A stretch of 64,000 bases of DNA from Paenibacillus sp. NEAU-GSW1 (GCF_009737085.1 NZ_WOVL01000021.1:1-64000); one strand, 5' to 3'. Numbered from the stretch's first letter, positions 1 to 8,840 are shown. Program-made: numbers and translations. Notes: generated from the sequence alone by a model not told the origin.

Positions 1-1008
1 GCAATGGTAGTTCCTTCAGTAACTGTTTCTTGTTCACGATTACCTGCACCATCATACGTATAGACCGTTTTCTTTCCGCTCGGTTCATTCACGGTGAGCA
101 ATCGGTTTAGCTCATCATACGTATAGCTGGTTTGACCTTTATTTTCACCTTGAACCAATTCAATCTTAGAGGTTTGATTTCCTGCTTGATCATACGTGTA
201 CGTATACTCATCAAGCAAAGTAGAACCCACGAAGTTTTGAAGCTTAGCCAATTGATTTAACTTCGTATACGTATACACTTCCTTGACGCCGTTCGGATAT
301 TCTACCGACTTCTGGCTTCCATTAGCATAATACGTATATTTTACTGGCAGGTCATCTCCTGATTTGACTTCAATTAAACGGTTTACCCGATCGAAAGTCT
401 TGAATGTTACATTTCCTTTAACGTCTGTCGTCATTTCCTGACGATGTCCCTCAGACAAATCTTCACTAAGATCATAACGATAAACGACTGTACCTAGTTT
501 CGGAACCGATTTACTTATTACACGATTCAATTCATCGAATACACGCGTAGTTATACCTGTCGTATCCGTCATACTTGTCTGATTGCCGTTACCATCGTAG
601 GTAAATTTCACTTGGCGCTCGTTAAGCTTGGCCTTAGACGCTTGCTCTCCTTCGACGTTTTTGGAAATCAACCTGCTTTGTGCATCATAGACGAATTTTG
701 TCGTATTGCCGTTACGATCACGCATGGTTAGCATCAAACCATCAGCTGTATACGTATAGCGTTCAATCTTCGTCTCATCGTATTGTCGCTTGTTCTCAAT
801 AACTGAAACAGCGCTATGATCCAATTGAGCGGCTAACAAGTTCTAGCATTATACAAATAGGTAATCGTAAGTTCATTGCCATTCGTCTGCGTTAATTTGT
901 TGCCCATCAAATCGTACGAATAGCTTATTTGATACATTTCCTTTGCTAACGTACTGGCTCGTTGTCAATCTTGCATTGTCATAGAACTGTTCGGATATTC
1001 GTATTCCT
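1..1008 (-). pseudogene. Decayed Rhs/YD-repeat protein fragment
   Basis: Read on the minus strand, this stretch encodes many YD-type repeats, for example YTYDELNRL, YTYDGAGN and RDRNGN, the hallmark of Rhs/WapA polymorphic-toxin shells. No frame stays open throughout. The frame changes near 838-846, where one base seems missing between NAR and LLAAQLDH, and again near 938-948, between YVSKG and EMYQISYSYD. Upstream the recognisable frame ends at a TGA near 1009, so the N-terminus is gone. The 3' part, which would carry any toxin tip, lies beyond the left edge of the window. The piece is AT-richer than the rest of the window. I infer a displaced, non-functional rhs cassette rather than an expressed toxin; sequencing error could explain one frameshift but hardly both together with the lost 5' end. 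Confidence 0.8.
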
Positions 1009-1018
1009 CAAAATATAA

Positions 1019-1162
1019 TTAGCATCCTGTTGTGCTGCATAAGCCTTTAAAGATACTATCAGCAAAAATCATAAAACCAATAAATCCTAATAGCAGGACT
1101 ACTAGAAAAAGAACGATCAAAACTATAAACGAACGTCTTGTTTTCTTTAATTCATCATCCAT
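1019..1162 (-). CDS. Small single-span membrane protein, 47 aa
   Basis: An ATG at 1162 follows a GAGAGGTG ribosome site and opens 47 codons. The protein starts with a charged MDDELKKTRRS and then has one hydrophobic span at about residues 12-34, ending in a short tail with two cysteines (GLCSTTGC). It lies directly upstream of the Rhs fragment and downstream of the degraded reading frame at 1200-1496, all in the same direction. I recognise no family. Small membrane proteins of this kind are common next to rhs cassettes, as immunity proteins or remnants, but nothing in the sequence proves that role. Confidence 0.45.
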   Translation of the reverse strand: MDDELKKTRRSFIVLIVLFLVVLLLGFIGFMIFADSIFKGLCSTTGC

Positions 1163-1199
1163 ATGGAGCACCTCTCATTAATCTCCGATTGGTTCGAAT

Positions 1200-1496
1200 C
1201 TAAAATATTTTGCAATAAAACTCATGTTTGCCTTCAGCTAATTTATAGTTATTCTCTTTCATATAATCTGCGATATTTATACGCATATCAAGGTCAAGAT
1301 TATTTAGCTCTCCTTCTGGACTTAGAAAATATTTATAGTCGACCAGCTCATTCTCCTCTACAATAACAGTGCTAAAGTCTTTAGTAGCTATTACTTCTGT
1401 ATTATTCATCCAATGTATGACGACAAACGTAGAGGCTCCCAATAATACAGAAAACTACAACGAATAACGTAATTACTATCCTTTTAAATATACGCA
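1200..1496 (-). pseudogene. Frameshifted small membrane-anchored protein
   Basis: The open part (1200-1442, 80 codons from a TTG) starts abruptly with GASTFVVIHWMNNTEV. In another frame the DNA just upstream, to about 1496, encodes a clear membrane helix (KRIVITLFVVVFCIIG) that runs straight into it. Joining the two frames near 1433-1440 would give an ordinary membrane-anchored protein of about 100 residues, so I read this as one gene broken by a single-base indel. No normal start codon is evident at the far 5' end either. The C-terminal part is charged and soluble and belongs to no family I recognise. It belongs to the same AT-rich train of small genes as its neighbours. Confidence 0.4.
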
Positions 1497-1883
1497 GTAT
1501 AGATCACCGACTTCAGTTAGTTCTGCAAACAACACACAACATACAAGCAGATTATCATGCTCAGACAATTAAGGTCCTCTATAAATAGTAATTTTCTGTA
1601 CATTGTCGTTACTTACTTCATCTCGAGTACTCCCGACCCCAATTTTCTTTTGCCGAGACAATAGTTTGGGTCAGTAATTTTTATATTTGCCAACATAGTT
1701 TTCTCAATATTCTCAGTACTCACTTACTTTAAAAAAGTATAAATATAATATAATAACTAACGATTATTCCTATCTCTACTTGATTGTCAAAAATTATCTC
1801 TTGTTGTATTGGAACTCCCAATGACTCTACAATATCCGGATAAAAATGGGATCCAGTCCCATTCGACTTCGCTCAACAAAACA
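1497..1883. other. AT-rich gap with no gene seen
   Basis: About 390 bases of AT-rich sequence between two degraded small genes. I find no open frame with a ribosome site, no convincing hairpin terminator and no recognisable protein fragment. It is probably further decayed rhs-locus DNA. Confidence 0.4.
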
Positions 1884-2390
1884 CTAAGCCCATCCATGTA
1901 AATCTACTGTTATCGGTGACAGCTCTATTAATTCATCTATTAATGTATCTAATTCCGCAGATTCATTACTGGTGAAATTTAACTCCATCACTTCGCCTTC
2001 GTAATAAACCATAACGTCTCATCCATCCTTAACTATTTTCTTTGTATCATGATGACTTTGTTTCTTTACCTTGTTTACTGACTCCACAAGATCATTAAAC
2101 TGTTGTTGAGAAATCTTCTTCTGCTCGACAAGCTCAGTTTGTTTCATAAAACGATCCGATCGTATGTCAGTCCCGTACCGTCTTTCACCTATCGATACTT
2201 CGAGAATATTTTCTGGCCTGAGTGAAAATAAGTAGGTTTCGCTTGAAGTGCCTGCTGGATATATCGCAATTTCCAACAAATTTCCATCCGCATTATTATT
2301 ATCTATTTTCATGAAATAAGATCCGATTACCACGCACACAATGAAAGCAAAAGCTCCTATCACAAGAGTCACTTTTATCTTTTTTGTCAA
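1884..2390 (-). pseudogene. Membrane-anchored protein, probably frameshifted near its end
   Basis: A TTG at 2390, seven bases after AAAGGTG, opens 123 codons: TKKIKV, then a membrane span at about residues 8-27 and a soluble part ending in KKIVKDG at the stop at 2019. Immediately after, from 2012 to 1884 in another frame, comes a compact acidic stretch (VYYEGEVMELNFTSN ... LSPITVDLHGWA) with no good ribosome site of its own. Joined, they would make one exported or membrane-tethered protein of about 165 residues. I therefore suspect a one-base frameshift at 2012-2020, though two separate genes cannot be ruled out. Family not recognised. The context, next to an NTF2-fold immunity-type gene and Rhs debris, suggests a locus-associated small protein. 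Confidence 0.45.
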
Positions 2391-2453
2391 TTCTATGCAC
2401 CTTTTCTTTCAGTTTTGTTCTTTACTGCAGCGTCTATCGAATTAATATTTTGA

Positions 2454-2819
2454 TCAAAAATGCTTTGCCGCTTCTTCATACCGCTCCCATATTGCACTCA
2501 AATCATTATAAAAACGGATAACAATAATTTCTTCACTCTTATCCTGTCTAATCTGATTCATTTCAAATTTAGTCATAAAATAATTGTTTTTAGCTTTCAA
2601 CAAGCACACATAGCCATCATGCGTATCTGTTCCTTTAGGTGGAATAAAACATCTAGTACCACTATCCAAGCTTAAAGATTTTGCAATCTTGTTCGCTTGT
2701 TCCTCATCTACCTGTTTATTGAATGTTACTACCACTTCATGACCCCAGATGAAATCGTGTAGACATATTGCAGTTATAAAGACTATGAGCATTTTGATTA
2801 TAATTTTTCTATATTTCAA
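2454..2819 (-). CDS. Small exported or membrane-anchored protein, 121 aa
   Basis: I place the start at a TTG at 2819, seven bases after GGAGG; the ATG at 2825 lies too close to the ribosome site. The product begins with a basic KYRKIIIK and a hydrophobic span (MLIVFITAICLHDFIWG) that anchors or exports it. A soluble part of about 95 residues with two cysteines (TRCFIPP, YVCLLKA) follows. No family recognised. It follows the NTF2-fold gene by 11 bases, whose stop overlaps this ribosome site, so the two are surely co-transcribed. Function unknown; an immunity-type or adaptor role is a guess from position. Confidence 0.55.
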   Translation of the reverse strand: MKYRKIIIKMLIVFITAICLHDFIWGHEVVVTFNKQVDEEQANKIAKSLSLDSGTRCFIPPKGTDTHDGYVCLLKAKNNYFMTKFEMNQIRQDKSEEIIVIRFYNDLSAIWERYEEAAKHF

Positions 2820-2830
2820 GGACATACCTC

Positions 2831-3202
2831 CTACTTTTCATGCCAAACCGCAAGTACTTTCCCATCCGCTTGCTGCAGGAGTATGTTTGGTACTCCGCCC
2901 AGTATATTTTCCGGTAGCGTTCCTTGAACAAGCCACACTTTGGATTGATCATCAAACTTTGCAACTAGCGGCTTTCTCTCAGAAATTTGATCGGCTCCAT
3001 AAATTTCATTTAGGATGACTTCCGCCACCTTCTTAGCCGTCTCGGCATTTGGAATAGCTCCATTTGTCATAGATGATTGCTGTATCTGATCTTTGTAATC
3101 TTGCAAACTAAACGTCTCTTCTGAAGGAGAAGATTTTAGCAGCCAAGTGGTTGCACTAACGGTTATGGCTATAATGACTATCCATATACTCCTATTTTTC
3201 AA
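2831..3202 (-). CDS. NTF2-fold immunity-type protein, 123 aa
   Basis: The C-terminal 75 residues (AETAKKVAEVILNEIYGA, then KVWLVQGTLPENILGG, then LQQADGKVLAVWHEK) fit the NTF2-fold immunity family (Pfam PF15631 type), found beside polymorphic toxins. The helix, the WLVxGTLP strand and the closing GKVLxVWH strand are all visible. Residues about 5-23 form a membrane span or uncleaved signal, so the domain probably faces outward. I choose the TTG at 3202, five bases after AGGTGG, over the ATG at 3241, because the longer form would overlap the upstream gene by 50 bases. The gene sits on the 5' side of the Rhs fragment, not behind its toxin tip, as expected for an orphan immunity gene left from an older cassette. 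What it would neutralise is unknown. Confidence 0.65.
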   Translation of the reverse strand: MKNRSIWIVIIAITVSATTWLLKSSPSEETFSLQDYKDQIQQSSMTNGAIPNAETAKKVAEVILNEIYGADQISERKPLVAKFDDQSKVWLVQGTLPENILGGVPNILLQQADGKVLAVWHEK

Positions 3203-3392
3203 GATCCACCTCGATCCATCTATCCGCTTTTGAATAAACAAATGTAATAATGTCTACAACAAATACGATTAAATAGAATATACCGAGAACAGTTACCGAA
3301 ATTCCATCCCATTCGGACCAGCTTATTCCCAATAGGATTGTGAAAAGCAAATGAATGAAAGGATTGAGTAATAAAGTTAACCTCACTTTCAC
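3192..3392 (-). CDS. Small two-span membrane protein, about 65 aa
   Basis: A short protein that is hydrophobic almost throughout, with spans at about residues 5-22 and 32-52, ending in KADRWIEVDLEK. Its stop overlaps the TTG start of the NTF2-fold gene by 11 bases, which indicates translational coupling. A GTG at 3386, seven bases after AAGGTG, is a better start than the one at 3392. No family recognised. It is the first gene of the small-protein train that runs down to the Rhs fragment. Confidence 0.5.
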   Translation of the reverse strand: MKVRLTLLLNPFIHLLFTILLGISWSEWDGISVTVLGIFYLIVFVVDIITFVYSKADRWIEVDLEK

Positions 3393-3526
3393 ACCTTCTT
3401 TTTATAATTGTATTCCGTACTAACTTTTGAACGATTATTTCCAAGAAAAGGTTACTACATTTTTTATCAAACTATTTAAAAATTTCGCATTTTAAACTTT
3501 ATAAACATGCATTTCCAACTATATAA

Positions 3527-3560
3527 AACAAAGAGCATACCGCAATAATACGGTATGCCC
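3527..3560 (-). terminator. Rho-independent terminator after the alkylation-repair gene
   Basis: On the minus strand GCATACCG and CGGTATGC pair around a short AT loop and are followed by CTCTTTGTTTT. It lies 18 bases past the stop at 3578. Confidence 0.7.
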
Positions 3561-3577
3561 TTGTCTGTACACTACCC

Positions 3578-4285
3578 TCAACAAATACAAGTCTTCTTCT
3601 TATTCCCGATGCGTCCCATCGATTCGATCTTGCCGATATATTCCGTCGCGAGCGGCACTTTGCAGGCTGTATTGCCGACGTCGACATTGACTTTGCCGAT
3701 GGCCTCTGCGACCTGCTTCGCTTCCTCTGTCAGCTCTTTAACGTATGCGCCAACGGAGATGACGAACGTATTCATGACATAGCGGACGCGATTGCGCTCG
3801 CCGTGGATTGTCTCTTGCACCCGCTCCAGATAGCCGCGAATTTCTTCGATGTCCAGCTGCTCGTCAGGCGCTATCGATACATAATTGGCATAGGTGCTCC
3901 AGCCGCATACGGCGACCAGCTCATCAGTCGAGTCGATCCACTCGACCGCCAGCTCGCGGGCATACGGACTTTCCGCCGCTACCCCGGCAACGGTATACTC
4001 GGCCGGCGAGTACCATTTCACATTGGCCACCCAATGCTGAAGCTTGTCCTTCGTCATCGTCTTCGGATTGACGGTTAGACCGGCGAGATACATCGCGTCA
4101 TAGATGCCGGATTCGTACAGCTGCAACGCGAGCGCTTGATCCTTTTTCACATGCTTGACCAGCTTCTTCATGTCGCCGATTTTCACGCCGAAAAACGGCT
4201 CAACTGCGCCATGCCGGATATATGTATTTTTCGTCTGCTCGGTCCCCATATCGGCAAGTGCTTGCATGACCTCTTCATATGTCAT
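3578..4285 (-). CDS. DNA alkylation repair protein (AlkD-type HEAT-repeat), 235 aa
   Basis: The length and the sequence (GVKIGDMKKLVKHVKK, YDAMYLAGL, WYSPAEYTVAGVAAES, GWSTYANYVSI, RVRYVMNTFVISVGAYV) match the DNA alkylation repair family of HEAT-like-repeat proteins (COG4912). Relatives such as AlkD excise N3- and N7-alkylated purines without flipping the base. This copy belongs to a broad clade with the conserved RYVMNxFVISVGxYV segment, and its activity has not been inferred from specific catalytic residues here. The C-terminal tail is basic with two cysteines (KKKTCIC). It is a single-gene unit with terminators on both sides, separating it from the Rhs debris and from the ABC exporter. 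The ATG at 4285 has a weak AAGGAGATAAAG site in front. Confidence 0.8.
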   Translation of the reverse strand: MTYEEVMQALADMGTEQTKNTYIRHGAVEPFFGVKIGDMKKLVKHVKKDQALALQLYESGIYDAMYLAGLTVNPKTMTKDKLQHWVANVKWYSPAEYTVAGVAAESPYARELAVEWIDSTDELVAVCGWSTYANYVSIAPDEQLDIEEIRGYLERVQETIHGERNRVRYVMNTFVISVGAYVKELTEEAKQVAEAIGKVNVDVGNTACKVPLATEYIGKIESMGRIGNKKKTCIC

Positions 4286-4324
4286 CGTCTTTATCTCCTT
4301 ATTCCAAATACCCGCTTATGATAG

Positions 4325-4352
4325 AAAAGGGGCTGCTCGATAGCCGCCCCTT
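4325..4352 (-). terminator. Terminator after the ABC exporter operon
   Basis: GGGGCGGCTAT and a matching GCAGCCCC form a GC-rich stem, followed on the minus strand by TTTTCTAT, just past the permease stop at 4363. Confidence 0.75.
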
Positions 4353-4362
4353 ACTACTACTA

Positions 4363-6702
4363 TTATTCTATACTCTTCAACGATTCAATCATATTTATTT
4401 TGGATATTTTTTTACGGAGAAGCAAGTTGGAAACAATCGTTAGCAGGAATGTAACCAGAATAGCTCCCAACAGAATTGCCGCATTCAACTGATCGGGAAT
4501 TTGTTGGTGCGTGCTGGACAATGCGCTGATGATCGTCATAAAAACAGATTTGCTTATTGGCAAAGCGACCAGTATCGCAAATGTAGTCAGGATAATGTTT
4601 TCCAAGAAGATAAGCCGATTGATTTTGTATTTCTGGTACCCCAGTACCTTTAATGTCGCCAGCTCACGATTCCTTTCATAAATGTTGATAGATGAGATCG
4701 TATAGATCGCGCCAAAGGAGAGGATGACGGCACAGACGATAAACATAATAAACACAAAGCTGTTTTGCTTCACGATATATTGCGCTGACTTCTTCAGATC
4801 CTCTTTATCCGCAATGGTGTCGACTTGGCTGTCTTGTTCGAAGGAGGCGCGGACGTTTGCGAGATCGTTAGCGTCTTTCGCTTTTACTAATAGCGATGTC
4901 GGATTGTAGTCGATGTCGAAGCTCTTTAAGTAAGCAGGCGTAGAATAAAACGACGGATTAGAATATTGCGTAGATATGTCTAACACCTTCATATCGACCG
5001 TTTTATTTTTAAGCTCAGGCGCTGTGAACTTTAACTGGATCGTATCTCCCTTCTTAATTTGATACTTGTCAGCATAGGATTTCGGTACAAGGATGCCGTT
5101 ATTATCCAGCGATATCTTCTTTTCATTATCGTCAAAGAAATGGATGAGATTATTTTCTGGTTCAGTAACCGCCAGGGTTGCATTTTCTTTTTCATTGTCC
5201 GTTATTAATTCGACCGGAAAGCTGGACAGCAAATAGCTGCTTTCGACGCCAGAAGGCTGTTTGATCGCATCCGAGGACGTTCCCATCGCATAATCTACTC
5301 TTAAATCATACGTGTAAACCTCTTCGATCTGGCCCGCAACTTTCAGCAAGGACATTTGTGTGCCAAACGCCGTTATCAACAAAACCGTACTTACAACAAC
5401 GCCAATGGAGCTCGCCAAAGCTTTATACTTATTTAAAAAAATATTTCGCAAAATGAGTTTGTAGCTGTAAGAAATATTGCTCCATAGTCCCGGAATTCTC
5501 TCAATAAGCAGCTTTTTCATTTTCTTCGGCGGCTTAGGACGCATCGCTTGAGCGGCGCGTTCTTTCAGTATGGCTCTGCCGCTAAGGTAACAAGCCAGCA
5601 TGCCGAATGCGCTGGAAAAAATGATCGGCGGAATGATTGAAAAGTACGAAAGCGAGAACTCGATGCCCGGCAAAGCGTAAGCCCTTGCGCTCGACTCTGT
5701 CACTAACGGAACGAATAGAGCGCCTGCAACGGCACAGCCGATAATGGAGCCGATAATGCCTACCAGCACCGGGTAGCCCATGTAATGCAGCATGATGCTT
5801 CTATTCTTCACGCCCAAAGCTTTCATAATGCCGATTTGATTCCGCTGCGAATCAATAATTCTCGACATAGCCAACAGCAAAATAATCGATTCGATCAGAA
5901 AGAGTACGAAAGGGATAACCTTGCTCATCAATTTATTGTTATCTATCGTTTGGCTGATCTGAGAATAACTGAACGACCGCTCTTTGCTTATTTGGTCTAC
6001 ATAAGCAAGCTGTTGTTGCTTGGATTGCGCTTCAATGGATTTCCCCAGTTGCTCCAAATCAGAGCCTTCAGCAGCATCAACCATAATTTCATTGTAAGTA
6101 AAGCCGTCTGCGATTTCAGTTGCTGACTCTTCCGATATATAAGCGAAGCCGTAAGCTTTATGGTCTTGGATTTCATTCTTTTTGGCATGCTCAACATTCT
6201 CGCCTAAGCCGCTTACCGTAAGGTTAATATTTCGTTCGTTAGCCTGGACTGTGATGCTGTCGCCAATCTTGATGCCATGCTCCGCTGCATAATGGGAATC
6301 CAATAAAATCTCGCCTTTTTGTGACGGGATGCTCCCCTCAATAACGGTCGGCGTATTGATTTCGTTGTTTGCCGGGATCGAATGGATCTTTAGCTCTGCT
6401 TTAAAATCGTCAAATGGTTGCGCCGCATCAAAGGTATAACGGGCTTCTATTTTAGTTATGCCTTTCACTCCGCCAATCGCAGCCGCATCTTCTTTGGAAA
6501 GCTTGCTGTAATACACGTTCAAATCGCTTAAGTTATGTTCTTTGAAATAATCCTTCGTATAAGCGTTCAAATTATCGCTGTACGTCACCAGTCCGCCATA
6601 GAAAAACGCTCCTACTGCGATGACCATGACAAAGGCTATAAACTGCCCTAACGATTTCTTTATATCCCGTAACAGCTTGAAATATAGTTTCATGATCACC
6701 AT
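4363..6702 (-). CDS. ABC transporter permease with two FtsX domains, 779 aa
   Basis: A large MacB/FtsX-type permease. One span at about residues 15-37 is followed by a large extracellular domain (about 40-250). Then come three spans around 260-370 with the usual basic loop RIIDSQRNQIGIMKALG. A second half follows with a span near 425-447, a second external domain (about 450-650) and three C-terminal spans around 655-770, again with the ERNRELATLKVLGY loop. Exporters of this type couple cytoplasmic ATP hydrolysis to movements outside the membrane and handle lipids, peptides or antibiotics. The start overlaps the stop of the ATPase gene (TGATC-ATG region), so the two are translationally coupled. 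No regulator or resistance gene lies beside it, so the substrate is unknown. A second ATG three codons in is an alternative start. Confidence 0.85.
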   Translation of the reverse strand: MVIMKLYFKLLRDIKKSLGQFIAFVMVIAVGAFFYGGLVTYSDNLNAYTKDYFKEHNLSDLNVYYSKLSKEDAAAIGGVKGITKIEARYTFDAAQPFDDFKAELKIHSIPANNEINTPTVIEGSIPSQKGEILLDSHYAAEHGIKIGDSITVQANERNINLTVSGLGENVEHAKKNEIQDHKAYGFAYISEESATEIADGFTYNEIMVDAAEGSDLEQLGKSIEAQSKQQQLAYVDQISKERSFSYSQISQTIDNNKLMSKVIPFVLFLIESIILLLAMSRIIDSQRNQIGIMKALGVKNRSIMLHYMGYPVLVGIIGSIIGCAVAGALFVPLVTESSARAYALPGIEFSLSYFSIIPPIIFSSAFGMLACYLSGRAILKERAAQAMRPKPPKKMKKLLIERIPGLWSNISYSYKLILRNIFLNKYKALASSIGVVVSTVLLITAFGTQMSLLKVAGQIEEVYTYDLRVDYAMGTSSDAIKQPSGVESSYLLSSFPVELITDNEKENATLAVTEPENNLIHFFDDNEKKISLDNNGILVPKSYADKYQIKKGDTIQLKFTAPELKNKTVDMKVLDISTQYSNPSFYSTPAYLKSFDIDYNPTSLLVKAKDANDLANVRASFEQDSQVDTIADKEDLKKSAQYIVKQNSFVFIMFIVCAVILSFGAIYTISSINIYERNRELATLKVLGYQKYKINRLIFLENIILTTFAILVALPISKSVFMTIISALSSTHQQIPDQLNAAILLGAILVTFLLTIVSNLLLRKKISKINMIESLKSIE

Positions 6703-7400
6703 TCAATCCCTTCGACGCTTTGTTTATCCTCATTGATCGTAACGCTTTCTATTCTGCCGCTTTTTACTTTAATGATTTTGTCCGCCATCGGAGCAATTGC
6801 AGAGTTGTGCGTGACGAGGATGACGCATTTTTTCGTATCTCTGTTCAAATCTTGCAGCAGCTTTAAGACAGACTTGCCTGTTACATAATCCAAAGCGCCG
6901 GTTGGCTCGTCACAGAGCAGCAGCAGCGGGTTTTTGGCAACGGCTCTCGCAATGGCAACCCTTTGTTGTTCGCCTCCGGAGAGCTGGGACGGGAAGTTTT
7001 TCATCCGATTTTTCAACCCGACCTGCGTCAAAATAGGTTTCGGGTCCAGATGGTTCTTGCATACTTCAACGGCAAATTCGACATTTTCCAAAGCGTTCAA
7101 ATTCGGAATCAAGTTATAAAATTGGAAGACGAAGCCGACTTTCTCCGCACGATATTTCGTTAATTTTTTCTCGTTGAATGAGGTCAGTTCTTGTCCGCCA
7201 ACTTCGACTTTCCCTGAGGTTGCTGTATCCATGCCGCCCAGTATGTTCAACAGGGTGCTTTTACCGGCGCCGCTGGCACCGAGTATAACGACGAACTCTC
7301 CCTCCGATATGGAAAAATCGACACCATCAAGCGCATTAATCATCACTTCCCCGACTTTGTACTGTTTCTTTACCCCTTTAAATTCGATCAGCTTTTTCAC
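6696..7400 (-). CDS. ABC transporter ATP-binding protein (MacB/LolD type), 234 aa
   Basis: The partner ATPase of the downstream permease. Walker A is GASGAGKST at residues 41-49, the signature LSGGEQQR is at about 140-147, and Walker B with its catalytic glutamate is [12 protein letters not shown] at about 160-171. The DEPTGALD signature is typical of MacB/LolD/BceA-type ATPases. A GTG start at 7400 follows GAGGAG by about nine bases. The gene overlaps the permease by seven bases. A TATAAT-like box at 7514-7519 on the minus strand is a likely -10 for the operon, without a clear -35. Confidence 0.9.
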   Translation of the reverse strand: MKKLIEFKGVKKQYKVGEVMINALDGVDFSISEGEFVVILGASGAGKSTLLNILGGMDTATSGKVEVGGQELTSFNEKKLTKYRAEKVGFVFQFYNLIPNLNALENVEFAVEVCKNHLDPKPILTQVGLKNRMKNFPSQLSGGEQQRVAIARAVAKNPLLLLCDEPTGALDYVTGKSVLKLLQDLNRDTKKCVILVTHNSAIAPMADKIIKVKSGRIESVTINEDKQSVEGIEW

Positions 7401-7734
7401 CTTTTACATCTCCTCGTATCGTATAATTTGAAACATGGCTTCACTCGTTTCCAAGCTGAAAAATCTGTGAATCGAAACCAGTATGACCAAACTGTTCCAG
7501 TCGTTATGATTGAATTATACGAATTGATTTCGATGCGAAAAACCTTCTGCAGACTCTCCTTGACCTAGATTATAGTCGGGGCAACGGAAGGGCTGGAGAT
7601 GTACGGAGAGCAAAAACGAGATGTGTTGAACCTAACGGACATACTGTTGTCGCGTTTTTACAATACTTTGCTGCCGATCTCGGTTATACTATCAAATGGA
7701 AGCAATTAGAAATAGGATGAACGGAGGAATAACG
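7401..7734. promoter_or_regulatory. Divergent promoter region, exporter operon and SRPBCC gene
   Basis: No gene is seen in this 334-base gap between divergent units. The minus strand has TATAAT at 7514-7519 for the exporter operon. The plus strand has TATACT at 7685-7690 ahead of the SRPBCC gene. Neither has a good -35 element. I see no clear operator. Confidence 0.4.
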
Positions 7735-8190
7735 ATGTCAATGGATCTGAAATATGTCATCTATATCGGGGGGACGCCGGAGCAAGTATGGAACGCGCTC
7801 ACCACGCCGGAGGGGACGCGAGCGATCTTCTTCAACAGTGTGCTGCAATCAACTTTCGAAATCGGTTCGCCATACGCGTATGTAGGACCGGGCAATGACG
7901 GCGATGAGACCGTTCATGTCTATGGCGAAGTGCTTGCCTTCGAGCCGCACAAGCTGATGCGGTTCACTGAGCATCCCGGCCCTTCCTACCGTGAAAATCA
8001 CGCGACATTGGAAACAAAGCTCTCGCTGTCGCTGGAGACGGTCGGAGAAAGCACGAAACTGATGCTCATAAACGACGATTGGCCTGCCGATCATCCTTCC
8101 TATGATAATACGAAGGAAAGCTGGCCGATGATTTTGAGCAATATCAAATCCTATGTAGAGACCGGCAAAGCGCTCAACTTCGGCTGGTAA
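7735..8190 (+). CDS. SRPBCC (AHSA1/START-like) domain protein, 151 aa
   Basis: The protein fits the activator-of-Hsp90-ATPase-like SRPBCC fold used by many small Bacillota proteins. It has an N-terminal strand with the TPEQVWNALTTPE helix, then a GSPYAYVGPG turn, a GEVLAFEPHKLMRFTEHPG strand pair and a long C-terminal helix (PSYDNTKESWPMILSNIKSYVETG). The pocket of this fold binds hydrophobic ligands, but no ligand can be named. I take the ATG at 7735, which follows GGAGG, rather than the upstream ATG at 7696, which has no ribosome site. It is probably transcribed with the DUF1697 gene 24 bases downstream. Confidence 0.8.
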   Translation: MSMDLKYVIYIGGTPEQVWNALTTPEGTRAIFFNSVLQSTFEIGSPYAYVGPGNDGDETVHVYGEVLAFEPHKLMRFTEHPGPSYRENHATLETKLSLSLETVGESTKLMLINDDWPADHPSYDNTKESWPMILSNIKSYVETGKALNFGW

Positions 8191-8214
8191 AAATAACGGA
8201 GGCCGTTTGCAACT

Positions 8215-8784
8215 ATGACCATATACATCGCACTGCTGCGCGGCATAAACGTCGGCGGGCACAACAAAATCAAGATGGCGGAGCTTCGCTCGGAGATGAC
8301 AGCCGCCGGTTTCAAACGCGTTCAGACGTATATCCAAAGCGGCAATATTTTGTTCGAAGCGGAGGAAAATGACACCGAAGCGATCGTTCGCGATCGCATC
8401 GAGCGGCTGATCGAAGAGAAGTTTGGCATCGCGCTGTCTGCGGTCATCCGCACGGCAGAGGAAATTCGGCGCATCGTCGCCGATTGTCCATTCAGCGCCG
8501 AGACGATTGCCGAAGCGGCTGCGACAACGGACAAAGAAGTGCAATATGCAGCGATGCTTACGGAGGAGCCCCCTGCCTCTGGCGTAGACAAGCTGGCATC
8601 AGCCAATAACGGCGATGACGAATATCGCATCGTCGGCAGAGAGGTCTACTTGCTCTATCGGCACAGCGTGAGAGACAGCAAGCTGTCCGTCAATCTTCAA
8701 AAGCTTGGCGTCCCGGCCACCGTCCGCAACTGGAATACGATGCAGAAGTTGATCGAGTTGGCCGATGGGATGGAAGCGGAATAA
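8215..8784 (+). CDS. DUF1697 family protein, 189 aa
   Basis: The opening IYIALLRGINVGGHNKIKMAELR, the YIQSGNILFEA segment and the closing RNWNTMQKLIEL are characteristic of the DUF1697 family of cytoplasmic proteins, whose biochemical role is not established. Full family length. The ATG at 8215 lies 12 bases after GGAGG. It is followed by a strong bidirectional terminator shared with the oxidoreductase gene on the other strand. Confidence 0.85.
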   Translation: MTIYIALLRGINVGGHNKIKMAELRSEMTAAGFKRVQTYIQSGNILFEAEENDTEAIVRDRIERLIEEKFGIALSAVIRTAEEIRRIVADCPFSAETIAEAAATTDKEVQYAAMLTEEPPASGVDKLASANNGDDEYRIVGREVYLLYRHSVRDSKLSVNLQKLGVPATVRNWNTMQKLIELADGMEAE

Positions 8785-8797
8785 ACAAGCGCTGCAA

Positions 8798-8838
8798 AAA
8801 AACAAGAGCCAAGCGGAATCCATCCGCTTGGCTCTTTA
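8798..8838. terminator. Bidirectional terminator
   Basis: AGAGCCAAGCGGA (8805-8817) pairs perfectly with TCCGCTTGGCTCT (8823-8835). A-rich and T-rich flanks serve the DUF1697 gene on the plus strand and the oxidoreductase on the minus strand. Confidence 0.85.
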
Positions 8839-8840
8839 CA

